Notes: generated by a model not told the origin, from the sequence alone. Shown: positions 36,884 through 46,165, counted from the stretch's first letter. The stretch: DNA of 64,000 bases from CAVOJY01 sp963696405 (GCA_963696405.1 CAVOJY010000006.1:62001-126000), one strand, 5' to 3'. A program made the numbers and translations.

Positions 36884-38327
36884 TCAGAAGTCGATGCGGG
36901 TGACCTGGCCATCCAGGTCGGTATCCCCCTGGGTGGAGTGCATCGTGTGCAGCTCCCAGAGCGTCCGGTTGTCTAGCACGAGGTCGACTCCCCACCGCTC
37001 GACGGAAACCCTGGTAACCACCGAGTTGGCAGTGCCATCGATCAGCAACAGGCTGTTGTCCGCATAATGACCAACCCACACGTAGCCGCCGATCGCCAAT
37101 ACAGGCGCCGGATTGACGCCCACGGCAATCGTCCCGGCGATGCTGTTGGTCGCCGGGTCGATCTTGACCAGAGTGCCCGATTTCGTGCTATCTGCGGCTG
37201 GCACGGTGACCCAAATGGCGCCCGAGCCAGCGCTGATGCACGTCGGGTTGCCGCTGAGGGCGATCGTCGCCACGACCTTGTTGGTCGCTGGGTCGATCCG
37301 GGACACGGTGGCCTCTCCGTGGTTCGCCACCCACAGAACCCCGCTGTCGCCCGCGATCCGCCCCGGTCCCTTCCCGACGGTGATCGTGGCGACGACCTTG
37401 TTGGTCGCTGGGTCGATCCGAGACACGGTGTCGTCTGACGTTGTTGGCGACCCAGAGCGCCCCGGCAGCGCTGACAACGTCGAGCGGTCCGCGCCCGACC
37501 GGGATGGTCGCGATCACCCCGTAGGTCACCGGGTCAACACGGAGTACCGACCCAGATAGTGGATTGCCCGACGCGTCGAACTTCGCCTCAGAGACCCACA
37601 CGCTGTCGGCCGCGTACGCCAGAGACGTTGCCTTGCCTGCATCCTCGGGGAGACTCATCGGGTGGCTGGCCCTGTTGGTCGCCGGGTCGATCCGAGCAAG
37701 GCCATCTCGGAGTGCCACCTCAGGGGTGAGAGTGAGCAGGACCTCGATGGCCCACACCGAACCGCCGCCGACCGTAATGGCCATTGGGAACATGCCGAGG
37801 GGGATCGTCGCCGTCACCGCGGGGTGCGGCGTGGGAATCGGCGTGGGCGTCGGGGTGGGTGCGGGCGTAGCCAGGGCCACGGACGCGAACGTCCCGCAGC
37901 GCTTGTACGAGCCGGTGCCCATGACCAGGGAGACCTTCTTGCCACCGGCAGTGGCGGCCTTGATGGCCGAGATCTTCGCCGCGGTGAGCGTAAGCGTGCG
38001 GGTGATCTTGCCGGCGCTCGTGGACGTGATCGTGGACAGCGTCACGACCGCAGTGCCCAGGCTGGAACACGTCCCACGGCGGATGCTGGCCGCGTAGGCG
38101 TGACTGGCGGTCAGCTTCGTCAGTTGGAGCTTGAGCGATCCGCTTCCATCCGAAAGAGCGCGGACGGTGGCGGTACCGTTCGCGCCGCGGGTCCCCATCT
38201 TGGCTTGCCACTGCTGGGTGACGGTCGCGGCTGTGGCCGAGGCGACGAGCAGGCCGCACAGGGCAAGGCTCAGCACCGCCGCGAGAGGCAGCATCCGATG
38301 AGCTGCCGGACAAGGATGCGGGTTCAT
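36884..38327 (-). CDS. Secreted YVTN-like beta-propeller protein (one frameshift)
   Basis: About 480 residues. ATG 38327 with a G-rich site upstream starts a signal peptide (RMLPLAAVLSLALCGLLVASATA). Next comes a CHRD-like domain (WQAKMGTRGANGTATVRAL ... LTKLTASHAYAASIRRGTC), a TPAPTPTPTPIPTP linker and then YVTN-type propeller repeats: VSRIDPATNKVVATITVGKGP, GVLWVANHGEATVSRIDP and similar. An extra G near 37440 shifts the frame in the middle of the repeats; both sides are clearly one protein. Such proteins act at the cell surface, with no specific function predictable. An IS element separates it from its presumed promoter. Confidence 0.82.
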
Positions 38328-38379
38328 GAAACACCCCCCAAGACGAAGCGCAGCACCAGCGGTGCTGGAAGCGGCACCT

Positions 38380-38444
38380 CGTACGGGTCGGTCTCGCCAG
38401 TGGCTCTGTGCGGTCCCGGCGGCACGCATCTGGGCCGCACATCC
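38380..38444 (-). promoter_or_regulatory. Promoter-leader element copy B, gene-proximal part
   Basis: The gene-proximal portion of the leader of the YVTN-like gene, with stem GTGCGG/CCGCAC (38435-38440 with 38408-38413) and GAGCCACTGGCGA. It is cut by the IS3-type element at 38445. Confidence 0.68.
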
Positions 38445-39705
38445 TCACCCCGCTTTCGTGGACACCTACTATCGCGGCAGCGTCCGCGGGAAGGAGTCCA
38501 CGTTGAGGAGGCACACCCACTACAGCACCGAGTTCCGGGCCGAGGCCGTGCGGCTCGCCGAGACCTCGGGACAGTCGATCCGCCAGGTGGCGATGGACCT
38601 CGGCATCAGCAACGAGAGCCTCCGCAGGTGGATCGCCCTGGCCCGCGAGCGCCCCGCGGGGACGCCGCTCGCCGACGATGAGCGGGCCGAGCTCGAGGCG
38701 CTTCGCCGGCGGGTGAAGGTCCTCGAGACCGAGCGGGAGATCCTGCGAAAAGCAGCCGCCTTCTTCGCTCAGGAGACCGAGCGGACCCGGTGACCCGGTT
38801 CCGCTTCGTCGAGCAGGAGAAGGCGAGGTACCCGGTGCGGGTCCTCTGCTCGGCGCTCGGAGTCTCCCCGAGCGGCTACTACGCCTGGCGGTCACGCGGC
38901 CCCTCCGCCCGGGAACGCTCGGACGGGGAGCTCGCCGCGGAGATCCGGCGCTCCCACGCCCGCAGCCGCGGGACGTACGGGGTGCCGCGGATCTGGGCGG
39001 ACCTCGCCGACGCCGGCTTCCGCGTGTCCCGCAAGCGGGTCGCCCGGCTCATGCGCGCGCGACCACCTCGCGGGCGTCCACCGCCGCCGGTTTGTGCGGA
39101 CCACGATCCGCGACGAGGACGCCGCTCCCTTCCCCGACCTCGTGGACCGCGACTTCACCGCCGCCGGTCCCGACCGGCTCTGGGTCGCGGACATCACGCA
39201 GCTCCCGACACGATCGGGGTCCTGCTATCTCGCCTCGATCGTCGACGCCTGGAGCCGCCGGGTCGTCGGCTGGAGCATGGCCACCCACATGCGGACGCGA
39301 GCTCGTCACCGCGGCCCTCGATGCGGCGGTCGTCCGCCGCCGCCCGCCGGGCGGCCTCGTCCACCACTCCGACCACGGGTCGCAGTACACGAGCCTGGCG
39401 TTCGGACAGCGTCTCCGCGAGTCCGGGATCGCGGCGTCGATGGGCTCGGTCGGCGACTGCTACGACAACGCGATGGCCGAGAGCTTCTTCGCCACCCTCG
39501 AGACCGAGCTCATGGACCGCTCCGACTGGGCGAAGCCGGCCGAGGCGAGGGCCGCGGTCTTCGAGTACATCGAGGTCTTCTACAACCGGATCCGCCGCCA
39601 CAGCAGCCTCGGGAACCTCAGTCCCGAGCAGTTCGAGGAGCGCTATCGTTCTAGCCTCGGCGGTCGCCGCCGGATAAGGCAGCACCGTCCGCGAAACCGG
39701 GGCAA
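38445..39705 (+). mobile_element. IS3-family element (IS3-B) interrupting a promoter-leader
   Basis: About 1,261 bp bounded by imperfect inverted repeats, TCACCCCGCTTTCG at 38445 and the complement of TTGCCCCGGTTTCG ending at 39705. CTC occurs on both sides, but the target duplication cannot be fixed to the base. It encodes orfA and a frameshifted orfB on the + strand, opposite to the flanking gene. It separates the promoter half of copy B (39706-39754) from the rest of the leader. Confidence 0.82.
38503..38793 (+). CDS. IS3-family OrfA of IS3-B
   Basis: A 96-residue OrfA with HTH (STEFRAEAVRLAETSGQSIRQ, DLGISNESLRRWI) and a C-terminal leucine-zipper coiled coil (ELEALRRRVKVLETEREIL). TTG 38503 lies six nt after AAGGAG. 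The stop overlaps the orfB GTG. No damage is visible. Confidence 0.87.
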   Translation: MRRHTHYSTEFRAEAVRLAETSGQSIRQVAMDLGISNESLRRWIALARERPAGTPLADDERAELEALRRRVKVLETEREILRKAAAFFAQETERTR

Positions 39706-39733
39706 CTCCGCCCCCCGTGCGGCGTTGGTATAG
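38790..39733 (+). pseudogene. IS3-family OrfB of IS3-B, two +1 frameshifts
   Basis: An OrfB of the IS3 family whose pieces lie in three frames: HTH_21 region SRGTYGVPRIWADLADAGF, rve core with DRLWVADITQLP (Asp), then LVHHSDHGSQYTS (Asp) and CYDNAMAESFFATLE (Glu). Extra bases near 39060 and 39301 each shift the frame by +1. The open frame ends at a TAG (39731-39733) beyond the inferred inverted repeat, so the C-terminus may use flanking DNA or the end may be set slightly too short. Confidence 0.8.
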
Positions 39734-39754
39734 CGCAGTCGACGGTAGTGTCAA
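39706..39754 (-). promoter_or_regulatory. Promoter-leader element copy B, promoter part
   Basis: On the minus strand TTGACA (39749-39754), 16 bp, TATACC (39727-39732) and the first leader bases CGCCGCACGGGGGGCGG, then IS3-B. It is the closest of the four to a consensus sigma-70 promoter, and now points into the IS. Confidence 0.72.
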
Positions 39755-39864
39755 GCGGTCCGCCGCCGTATACCGATATGTGTGGAAGCGGGCCGGGGAA
39801 GGGCCGATAGGATCACCCCACATCACCTTCAGCCAACGAAGGATGGGGAGAACCGACCGGCCCA

Positions 39865-40083
39865 TGGAAGACGATATCAGGAGTCTTCTCGGGCTCTCCG
39901 GGTACCGCGTGACAGGCGTGGTCCGGGAAGGCCGAGACGATGTTGTCAGCGGGCGCCCTGCCCGAGCCTCCTCCTCTGGGCGTTCCTCGGCGAGCGCCGG
40001 CTGGTGGTCAGCCTGCACCGCCGCCGCCTCTGGTGCGCCGAGTGTCACCCGAGGGTGACACGCTGTACCCAGGCGTACCCGTC
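39865..40083 (+). pseudogene. Possible ISL3-type transposase N-terminal remnant
   Basis: ATG 39865 opens with MEDDIRSLLGLSGYRVTGVV, which resembles the start of ISL3-family transposases, and after a frame change LLLWAFLGERRLVVSLHRRRLWCAEC resembles the following region with one zinc-finger cysteine pair. No catalytic domain follows. It is short and frameshifted, so the assignment is tentative. Confidence 0.4.
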
Positions 40084-40178
40084 CTCGGTCGTGGGGTCCG
40101 CGCTCATGGGGCCGGCAGCTCACGCAGTCGGGTCACTGGAGCGGGACCTCGCCGCCGCCGGAGACGCGGCTGCGCGGC

Positions 40179-41525
40179 TCACATGACCGCGGGTTCCCGG
40201 CGCGCGGCCCGGCCGCGGCGCGGCTCAACCACCGGTCGCAGCGCGGCGGCGGCCAGGACGTACAGCCCAAGGGCCACGACGAGCGAGACGCGCATCCCGA
40301 CCCCCATGCCGGCGGCCCGGTTGACGAGGTCCGCGATGATGCCGCCGGCCGCGACGGAGACCGGTGACGACGCGCCCGTTGCCACGTTGGAGAGGCCCAT
40401 GTATCGCCCCGACGAGGCCCGCGGGATGATGTCCGTCATCAGCGCCCAGTCGACGGCGATGAAGATCCCGCCACCGATCCCGTACAGGAGCGCCGCGAGG
40501 TAGGCAACGGCGAGGTTGGGCGCAATCGCCCCGAGGAACATCGCCACCGCCCCGATCGCGCAGCTGACGTAGATCACGGGCTTCCGGCCGAATCGGTCGG
40601 AAAGGCGTCCGGCGGGAACGCTGACCACGACCATCGCGACGACGATCATGATCGACATCGTCCGCTGTGCGCCGGCGGCATCGTCCTGCGGCAGGCCGTG
40701 CACCTGCGAGAGGTACTGCACGGCCAGGTTGAACAGGATCCCGCCAGCGGTCAGGAACAGGAACCGCGAGGCGAGCAGCCACAGGTAGGAATGCTCCTGG
40801 AGGATGTCGGTCGCCCACGTCTCCCGGGCGATCCGCACCCACGACCTGCCCTCGCGCGGTCGCGGAGGCAGACCGTTGCCCACGCGCAGGACGACGCTCG
40901 CCATCGTCACCACCTCCACCACCGCAACGGCGATCAACGCCATCGGCAGGTTGTCCGCCTGGACCGCGAACGTGGCCAGCAGGACGCCGGTGACATTGCC
41001 GACGACCTGCATCATCCCGACCAGGGCGCTCGCCAGGCCGACCTGTTTCTCCGCGACGAGATCCGGCACGTAGCCCTGGAATGGACCGCGCGCGATGTTC
41101 GTGCTCACCGAGAGCAGCGCCACGAACGCCGCAAGAGCGAGCAGCGTGTTGGAGTACGCGATCCCGAGCAGGAACACGACGTCCAGCAGGGACCCGACGA
41201 CGATGTACGGCTTGCGCCGGCCCCAGCGGGAGACGGTGAAGTCGCTGAGGTAGCCGACGGTCGGCTGGATGAGGATCGCGAGGACGGCGCCGGTGAGCCC
41301 CACCAGGGCGGTGGTCGTGCCGATCATCAGCTCGTCCGGGACGAGCGAGCGGTCGAAGTTGATCCGGTTCTGGACCACGATGTTGACCGCTGAGTCGATC
41401 GCGGTCAGGCCCAGCCAGTAGGCGGAGATCCGCAGCAGGTGCGAGGCGGGCAGGAGGGCCGTCGGCCTCGAGCCATCCTCCCCGTCGCGCTCCGGGCCCG
41501 TCGCCAATGTCGCGGTGTCGTCCAC
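40179..41525 (-). CDS. MFS transporter, SLC45/sugar-cation symporter-like
   Basis: A 448-residue polytopic protein with about 12 predicted membrane segments of the major facilitator superfamily. QPTVGYLSDFTVSRWGRRKPYIVVG is the typical loop 2-3 signature and GRLSDRFGRKPVIYVS its C-terminal counterpart. Overall it resembles SLC45-like and GPH-type sugar transporters; the substrate is unknown. GTG 41525 is preceded by AGGAGG (41531-41536). A small frame ends just upstream and may be co-transcribed. The reading frame is intact. Confidence 0.87.
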   Translation of the reverse strand: MDDTATLATGPERDGEDGSRPTALLPASHLLRISAYWLGLTAIDSAVNIVVQNRINFDRSLVPDELMIGTTTALVGLTGAVLAILIQPTVGYLSDFTVSRWGRRKPYIVVGSLLDVVFLLGIAYSNTLLALAAFVALLSVSTNIARGPFQGYVPDLVAEKQVGLASALVGMMQVVGNVTGVLLATFAVQADNLPMALIAVAVVEVVTMASVVLRVGNGLPPRPREGRSWVRIARETWATDILQEHSYLWLLASRFLFLTAGGILFNLAVQYLSQVHGLPQDDAAGAQRTMSIMIVVAMVVVSVPAGRLSDRFGRKPVIYVSCAIGAVAMFLGAIAPNLAVAYLAALLYGIGGGIFIAVDWALMTDIIPRASSGRYMGLSNVATGASSPVSVAAGGIIADLVNRAAGMGVGMRVSLVVALGLYVLAAAALRPVVEPRRGRAARREPAVM

Positions 41526-41535
41526 GGTCGTCCTC

Positions 41536-41850
41536 CTACCGGAACAGGGACCGGTCCACGGAGCAGATCCAGGCGTCCCCGGCGCGCACGCTGGGCGGAT
41601 CCAGGCGCACCTCGGTGCCGGTCGATGCGACGTGTGCTTGCCGGGCGCCGGGCGGGATGCGCACACTCCCCGGACTCCATCCCACGAGCACGCCCGCGGC
41701 CAGCACCGTTCCAGCGACCATCGTGGTCGGGGTTCCTTCTGGATGCCGCACCGAGCACCTCCGCCACGGAGAAGTCTGCGCCGCGGTTCGAGCGGGGAAC
41801 CAGAGCCGTCTGGCCCCGGGGCTCGCTCCGCTCGCCGGATGGGACGCCAC
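41536..41850 (-). CDS. Hypothetical protein or C-terminal fragment upstream of MFS gene
   Basis: A frame ending directly before the MFS gene's ribosome-binding site. The last ~70 residues (MVAGTVLAAGVLVGWSPGSVRIPPG ... AGDAWICSVDRSLFR) look protein-like and could be the tail of a larger enzyme, for example a carbohydrate-active one, whose upstream part is not readable. The N-terminal part has composition typical of random GC-rich frames. I do not recognise it. Confidence 0.35.
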   Translation of the reverse strand: MASHPASGASPGARRLWFPARTAAQTSPWRRCSVRHPEGTPTTMVAGTVLAAGVLVGWSPGSVRIPPGARQAHVASTGTEVRLDPPSVRAGDAWICSVDRSLFR

Positions 41851-42002
41851 CGAGCCTCAGACGCAAGCCGATTCCGGCGCGCGACACTGGGCCGACCGGC
41901 GGATCGCGCCACTCCGCAGGGCACGAACGGCGTTCCGGGGCATCGAGCTCGGCGCCGCCGAGGACCGCGTGGGCGCAACGACCGTCCAACTACAATGCCG
42001 CC

Positions 42003-43199
42003 GTGCGAGCTGCCCTCAGATCTCGTGTGTCGCTCGCAGCCCGGCGCTGGACCCTGCTCTGCACGCGCCTCACCGGCGTGGAGCTGTCGGCGGCCGAGGC
42101 GGGGTGGCTCGCGCTCGTGCCGGGGCTCCTCCTGGTGGTTCCCGCCATCGGCACACAGCCGGCCGTGCTCGTGCTTGGCCTGCCGGCCGCCGCCGTGGTC
42201 TTTCTCCTCGCCCGCCGGCGGGCCGGATACGGGACCATCGCCCTCCTCTTCGTGGTCGGGACCCTCCTGCGCGTGGCGTTCCTGGCCCACGGCTACTCCG
42301 ACGTGCTGGAGGTCACGCAGGCCGCCATCGGTCGGGCGATGGCAGGCCTCGATCCGTGGGGCGTCGGCTACGCCGTATCGTTGCCGCCCGGCGCGCCGTT
42401 CCCATACGGTCCGTTGTCGCTGGTCTGGTACTTACCGTGGAGGAGCGATCCGCGCTGGGCCGAGTTCGCCGTGTCGATGCTCATCCTCGCCGCGCTGGCG
42501 GTGCGGGGACGCCCGCTGGGCCTCGCCGTCTATGCCCTGGCGCCCCTCCTTGCCTGGACGGCATCGGATGGCTCGAACGACACGAGTGCCGGGCTGCTTC
42601 TCCTCCTCGCCTTGCTCGCCGCGCGCCGTTCCGGGCCGATCGGTGCGGTGCTGCTGGCCGCTGCGGCCGCCTTCAAGATCTACGCGCTCTTCTGGTTGCC
42701 AGCGCTGGCGATGTGGGCCGGTGCGCCCGCGCTCCTCGCCTTCGCCGCCGCTTCGCTCGTGTTCTGGGGGCCCAGCCTGCTTGCCTTCGGCCCCGGCCCC
42801 ATGCTGGAGAGCGTGGTGCGGGCGCAGTCGCTGCACACGGCGGGCTTCGGCATGGCGGCCAGGCTGACCGAGCTCGCCCTGGGCGGCGCAACGGCACGCG
42901 CAGTCTTCCAGGTCGTGCAGGTCGTGCTGGGCGCCGCGATCGCGCTTGTCGGTCTCCGGGCGGCGCGCAGCTGGGCCGGCTTTCTCGCCGCCGGTCTCGC
43001 CACCTACCTGGTCATGCTGTACGCGGGCTACTGGGCGAGCCTCTGCTACCTGGCCGCCGTTGCGCCGATCCTCTGCTGGGCGCTCGACGATCTCGCCGGC
43101 CTCGGACGGCGCCGGGCGTGCCTTCCCGGCGACCCGGTCGGCCGCCTGGAAGCCTGGCTGGACCGGCGCTGGCCCATCCGCCCGGTGGGCATCGTCTGA
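42003..43199 (+). CDS. Polytopic membrane protein, GT-C/DUF2029-like glycosyltransferase
   Basis: A 398-residue integral membrane protein with about ten hydrophobic segments. The segment HGYSDVLEVTQAAIGRAMAGLDPW followed by PFPYGPLSLVWYLP resembles the first periplasmic loop of polyprenol-dependent GT-C mannosyltransferases (GT87/DUF2029), where an acidic residue is catalytic, and DGSNDTSAGLLLLLAL fits a later loop. GTG 42003 is the most plausible start. It would transfer sugars onto a cell-envelope acceptor; donor and acceptor are unknown. The reading frame is intact. Confidence 0.6.
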   Translation: MRAALRSRVSLAARRWTLLCTRLTGVELSAAEAGWLALVPGLLLVVPAIGTQPAVLVLGLPAAAVVFLLARRRAGYGTIALLFVVGTLLRVAFLAHGYSDVLEVTQAAIGRAMAGLDPWGVGYAVSLPPGAPFPYGPLSLVWYLPWRSDPRWAEFAVSMLILAALAVRGRPLGLAVYALAPLLAWTASDGSNDTSAGLLLLLALLAARRSGPIGAVLLAAAAAFKIYALFWLPALAMWAGAPALLAFAAASLVFWGPSLLAFGPGPMLESVVRAQSLHTAGFGMAARLTELALGGATARAVFQVVQVVLGAAIALVGLRAARSWAGFLAAGLATYLVMLYAGYWASLCYLAAVAPILCWALDDLAGLGRRRACLPGDPVGRLEAWLDRRWPIRPVGIV

Positions 43200-43318
43200 T
43201 CATGCCCGCCGGGGGCGCGGCTCTTCGCGGGCCCCGTGGTCACACTCGGAATCACGGCCTTCGAGTCGACGTGGGCGGCGCCCGTTTGGTGCGGGTTGGA
43301 CGGACCTTCAACAGCGCG

Positions 43319-43472
43319 TTGGACGGCCAGTGCGGAGAGGTGCATACTCCGCGGCCGCTCACGAGACTGGCGACGACGCATCCCATCGCACCGCGCCCCC
43401 GTCCAGCCCACCGCCTGGCGGCCGAGGCACGCTCGATACGATGCACCCGGCCGGACAGGAGGCCTGTCCGGC
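43319..43472 (+). promoter_or_regulatory. Promoter-like boxes and 10-bp inverted repeat upstream of DUF6176-like gene
   Basis: TTGGAC (43319-43324), 18 bp and CATACT (43343-43348) form a possible promoter. A perfect inverted repeat GCCGGACAGG/CCTGTCCGGC with a 3-nt loop (43450-43472) lies 22 bp before the ATG at 43495, a position suiting an operator or translation-blocking hairpin. Confidence 0.5.
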
Positions 43473-43494
43473 TACAGTCGATCGGAGAACATCG

Positions 43495-43836
43495 ATGTCC
43501 CTCAGTGCAGCAACCTTCCCCATTCTCCCCGGCAAGACCGAGGAATGGCAGCGCTGGATGAGCGAGTTGAACGGCGCGCGGCGGCGCGAGTTCGTCGCCT
43601 CCCGCCAGGCGATGGGCGTCCACGAGCGAACGTTCCTGCAGCACACGCCGATGGGCGACTTTGTGGTCGTCACCCTGGAGGGCGATGACGCGGCCGGAGC
43701 CATGGCGCGATTTGCCAGCCGTACCGACCCGTTCACGACATGGTTCCTGGGCAAGGTCCAGGAGATCCACGGCTTCGATCTCACCGCCGTGACGTCGGGA
43801 CCGATGCCCGAGCTCGTGGTCGACTCGGCCGGCTGA
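43495..43836 (+). CDS. DUF6176-like small protein
   Basis: A 113-residue cytoplasmic protein. FPILPGKTEEWQRWMSELNG near the start and RTDPFTTWFLGKVQEIHGFDL near the end match the pattern of small ferredoxin-like-fold (ABM/DUF6176) proteins. No catalytic residues are evident. CGGAG at 43483-43487 serves ATG 43495. An inverted repeat upstream may regulate it. Confidence 0.6.
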   Translation: MSLSAATFPILPGKTEEWQRWMSELNGARRREFVASRQAMGVHERTFLQHTPMGDFVVVTLEGDDAAGAMARFASRTDPFTTWFLGKVQEIHGFDLTAVTSGPMPELVVDSAG

Positions 43837-43938
43837 GGGCAGGCAGCGCGCGGCGTGCTCGGGCCCCGGTCGCCGGTGCCCGAGCACGACCTTCCGCTCA
43901 GGAGAGCATCTCGCACCCATGGCAGGGTCGTGGCGACC

Positions 43939-44238
43939 CTACGCTGCACCGATCTTCTTGAACACCTGGTTCGCTTCGTCAAGCGTGAAGGCACGAAGCG
44001 TTTCGGTACGTGTGCTACCGGTGCCCGCAACACCTGCAGCCTGCGCCAGCATGGTTTCAGCGTCCGGTGCCTCGGCCAGCACAACGATGTCGTATCGCCC
44101 TTGGGTCAGGTACCAGCCGTGGATCTTGACTCCCAGGCGCTCCCCCCGTGCCATGTTCTCTTCAACGCCCTTTCGGAGGTTCTGGATGTTCTTGGCCCCT
44201 TCGTCCGTGAACTTGCCCAAGACGACGAACATTGCCAT
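43939..44238 (-). CDS. GYD-domain protein
   Basis: A 99-residue GYD family protein. MAMFVVLGKFTDEGAKNIQ and the diagnostic GWYLTQGRYDIVVLAEAPD motif are present, followed by TETLRAFTLDEANQVFKKI. The family has a ferredoxin-like fold of unknown function. ATG 44238 is chosen because the family always starts within a few residues of FVVLGKFT. It is in the minus direction with a repeat (44374-44414) upstream. Confidence 0.85.
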   Translation of the reverse strand: MAMFVVLGKFTDEGAKNIQNLRKGVEENMARGERLGVKIHGWYLTQGRYDIVVLAEAPDAETMLAQAAGVAGTGSTRTETLRAFTLDEANQVFKKIGAA

Positions 44239-44373
44239 GGTCCGACTCCAATTCTCGACGCCGGATCCACAGCCGGCGAACGGGGGATAGTACCTGTAAC
44301 TCGAGCCGACCGCCGAAGCCGCGCCAGGAGCCGGCAGCGGTGGCGGCCAACGACGGTCCAACCGCGACTTCCT

Positions 44374-44414
44374 GGACGGTCGCACCCGGGTGGGCGAGCA
44401 TTCGCGAATGTCAC
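44374..44414. repeat. Dispersed repeat R2, copy 3 (CATTCGCGAATG palindrome)
   Basis: GGGCGAGCATTCGCGAATGTCACC and its left flank match R2 copy 1 almost perfectly; the 12-bp palindrome is at 44399-44410. It lies about 160 bp upstream of the GYD gene start, in a spacer (44239-44542) with no other feature. Confidence 0.6.
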
Positions 44415-44542
44415 CAGAGGGAAGGGCTGCAACGTCCGCATCCGGATCCCGACGTCGACGGCTCCTGCGGGCTACGTGCGGTTCGAACGGCGACCTCCGG
44501 CGAGAACAGGAAGCCCATGCTCATGGCGAAGACGCCCCGTCG

Positions 44543-45607
44543 TCAGTCGAACGCGCCCGCGACGACCATCTCGTGCGCCACGCCGATTGGACCCCATACG
44601 CCTCGTTCCAGGTTCGAGAGCATGACGACGGTCAGGTCACGCCCGGGGTAGTGGCGCACGAGGCCGCTGGCCCCGGGGTTGATACCTTCCTTCCCAAGGA
44701 AGACGATCGCACCGTCAGCATCGACATGAAACCAGGGGCCATAGCCGAAGTGCTGGGTCCAGCCGTCGCGCACCTTGTAGACGACCTGCGGCGCGAGGAA
44801 GGCCGTGGCCATCTCCGCTGACAGGAGCCGACCACCCTGCACGGCACGCATGAAGCGGTCGAGGTCGGCCGCGGTCACCTGCGCGCCGGCGTCGGGCGAG
44901 CCGATCGGCGGGTATGAGTAGATGTTCCGCTTCCAGCCGACGATCTCGCCCGCGTCGTCGCGGATCGGGTCGGCGCCCTCGGCCAGCCGCTCGTTCACCC
45001 GGTCCATCCGCAGGAAGTCCGCGTCGGCCATGCCTGCCGGTGCGAAGACGTCCTCCCGGACGACGTCGCGATACGAGCGGCCGGTCGCACGCTCGACCAT
45101 CAGCCCGAGCAGGACGTACCCGCAGTTGTTGTAGCGGCAGCCCTCGCCGGGCGCGAAGTTCGGCGCTCGGTGGACGAACTGGGGGAGGAAGTCGGCAGTC
45201 TCGAGGACCGAGTAGTTGGGCCGGGTCTGCCAGACCGCCTCGTAGCTCTCACCAGCCTCCTCGTCGGCGTCGTCGCCGATGCCAGAGGTGTGTGTCAGCA
45301 GGTGGCGGACAGTGACATCCGGCGAGATCGCCGTGCCCTCGAGCCCGAGGTATCCGACCGCGCTTGTCTCCAGCCCGAAGGCCCCCGCGTCGACCTGCTG
45401 GAGCGTCGTCGCCGCCGTGAAGAGCTTGGTGATCGAGGCCGTGTCGAAGCGGGTGTCGAGGGTATTGCGCACGCGCCATGCCCGGCTCGCGAAGCCATAC
45501 GCACCCGCGAACCGTATGTCGTCACCGACCGTGACCCGAACGACGCCCGAGAAAGCATCGTTCGCCTCCAGACCGCGGAGATACCGATGGAACTCCTCGA
45601 CCGTCAT
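44543..45607 (-). CDS. Serine hydrolase of the beta-lactamase/DD-peptidase (class C) family
   Basis: A 354-residue protein of the beta-lactamase-related serine hydrolase family (Pfam Beta-lactamase). The nucleophile motif SxxK is in DTASITKLFTA near residue 60 and the YxN motif in CRYNNCGYVLLGL near 160; HLLTHTSGIGDD is the typical intervening helix. There is no signal peptide, so it is probably cytoplasmic and more likely an esterase or peptidase than an antibiotic-resistance enzyme. ATG 45607 starts directly in the fold. Confidence 0.86.
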   Translation of the reverse strand: MTVEEFHRYLRGLEANDAFSGVVRVTVGDDIRFAGAYGFASRAWRVRNTLDTRFDTASITKLFTAATTLQQVDAGAFGLETSAVGYLGLEGTAISPDVTVRHLLTHTSGIGDDADEEAGESYEAVWQTRPNYSVLETADFLPQFVHRAPNFAPGEGCRYNNCGYVLLGLMVERATGRSYRDVVREDVFAPAGMADADFLRMDRVNERLAEGADPIRDDAGEIVGWKRNIYSYPPIGSPDAGAQVTAADLDRFMRAVQGGRLLSAEMATAFLAPQVVYKVRDGWTQHFGYGPWFHVDADGAIVFLGKEGINPGASGLVRHYPGRDLTVVMLSNLERGVWGPIGVAHEMVVAGAFD

Positions 45608-45689
45608 GGAGCAACAGTACTCCGCGTGCGACGGGTGTACTGTCGGAAGGCGTCCACGATGGACGCCGGGAGGAGGACCGGTTTCTCGC

Positions 45690-45751
45690 GTCCCCCTGCC
45701 GCAGTCGGGGGACGGGCGTGCCCGGCTGGCCGAGCATTCGCGAATGTCACC
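45690..45751. repeat. Dispersed repeat R2, copy 1
   Basis: Hairpin GTCCCCC/GGGGGAC (45690-45713), then GGGCGTGCCCGGCTGG and the palindrome CATTCGCGAATG (45735-45746). Shared with 47222-47272 (left half) and 44374-44414 (right half). Confidence 0.65.
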
Positions 45752-45792
45752 GAGACGACTCCGACACGGCGGCTCGAGCTGGCCGGCCGAGG

Positions 45793-45829
45793 CCGGGATC
45801 GTCGTCGCCCGTGGAGCGGGACCGGGGGG
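45793..45829 (+). repeat. Repeat R3, copy 1
   Basis: CCGGGATCGTCGTC, then GCCCGTGGAGCGGG; the same ~37-bp block recurs at 46050-46087 with one extra base and one or two changes. Confidence 0.6.
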
Positions 45830-45976
45830 AGTCCTTGGCAGGATCTACCGGAGACTTCACGCCTGCGTGGTGGTACTACCGGGGGGTGTCAGCGCGCAAC
45901 GCCCTCGGCTAGAAATCAGCGCCTACGAACCTTCTTCCCCAGCGTTTGGGCGGTTTCAGCCATTACCAGCCCAAGC

Positions 45977-46020
45977 GCCGAAGAGCCCGACCTGATCCTC
46001 CTCCAGGTCGGGTCTCTTCG
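45977..46020. terminator. Long inverted repeat, possible bidirectional terminator
   Basis: GCCGAAGAG-CCCGACCTG pairs with CAGGTCGGG-T-CTCTTCG, about 16 bp with one bulged base and a ~10-nt loop. No long T-tract follows on either strand, so termination is a guess; the stability suggests function. Confidence 0.5.
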
Positions 46021-46049
46021 TGTTCCACGACTGGCACGCGGGCAAGTGA

Positions 46050-46087
46050 CCGGGATCGTCGTCCGCCCGTGGAGCGGGGCCGCGGGG
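46050..46087 (+). repeat. Repeat R3, copy 2
   Basis: Second copy of the R3 block, 220 bp after the first. Nothing in it is coding. Confidence 0.6.
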
Positions 46088-46165
46088 GCCTACGGCCCGC
46101 CGCTTATGGGCGCCTCTAGTGGATAGGCGACCGCCAGAAGGCCGAGGCCCGCGCGGGAGGAGGAG

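Noticed and set aside
43319..43380. Fifth copy of the promoter-leader element on the + strand
   Set aside because: Only TTGGAC-18-CATACT and a loose ACTGGCGA match; the central stem is missing, so it is listed only as a promoter-like site.
44543..45607. Antibiotic-resistance beta-lactamase
   Set aside because: SxxK and YxN are present, but there is no signal peptide and the family is mostly esterases and peptidases.
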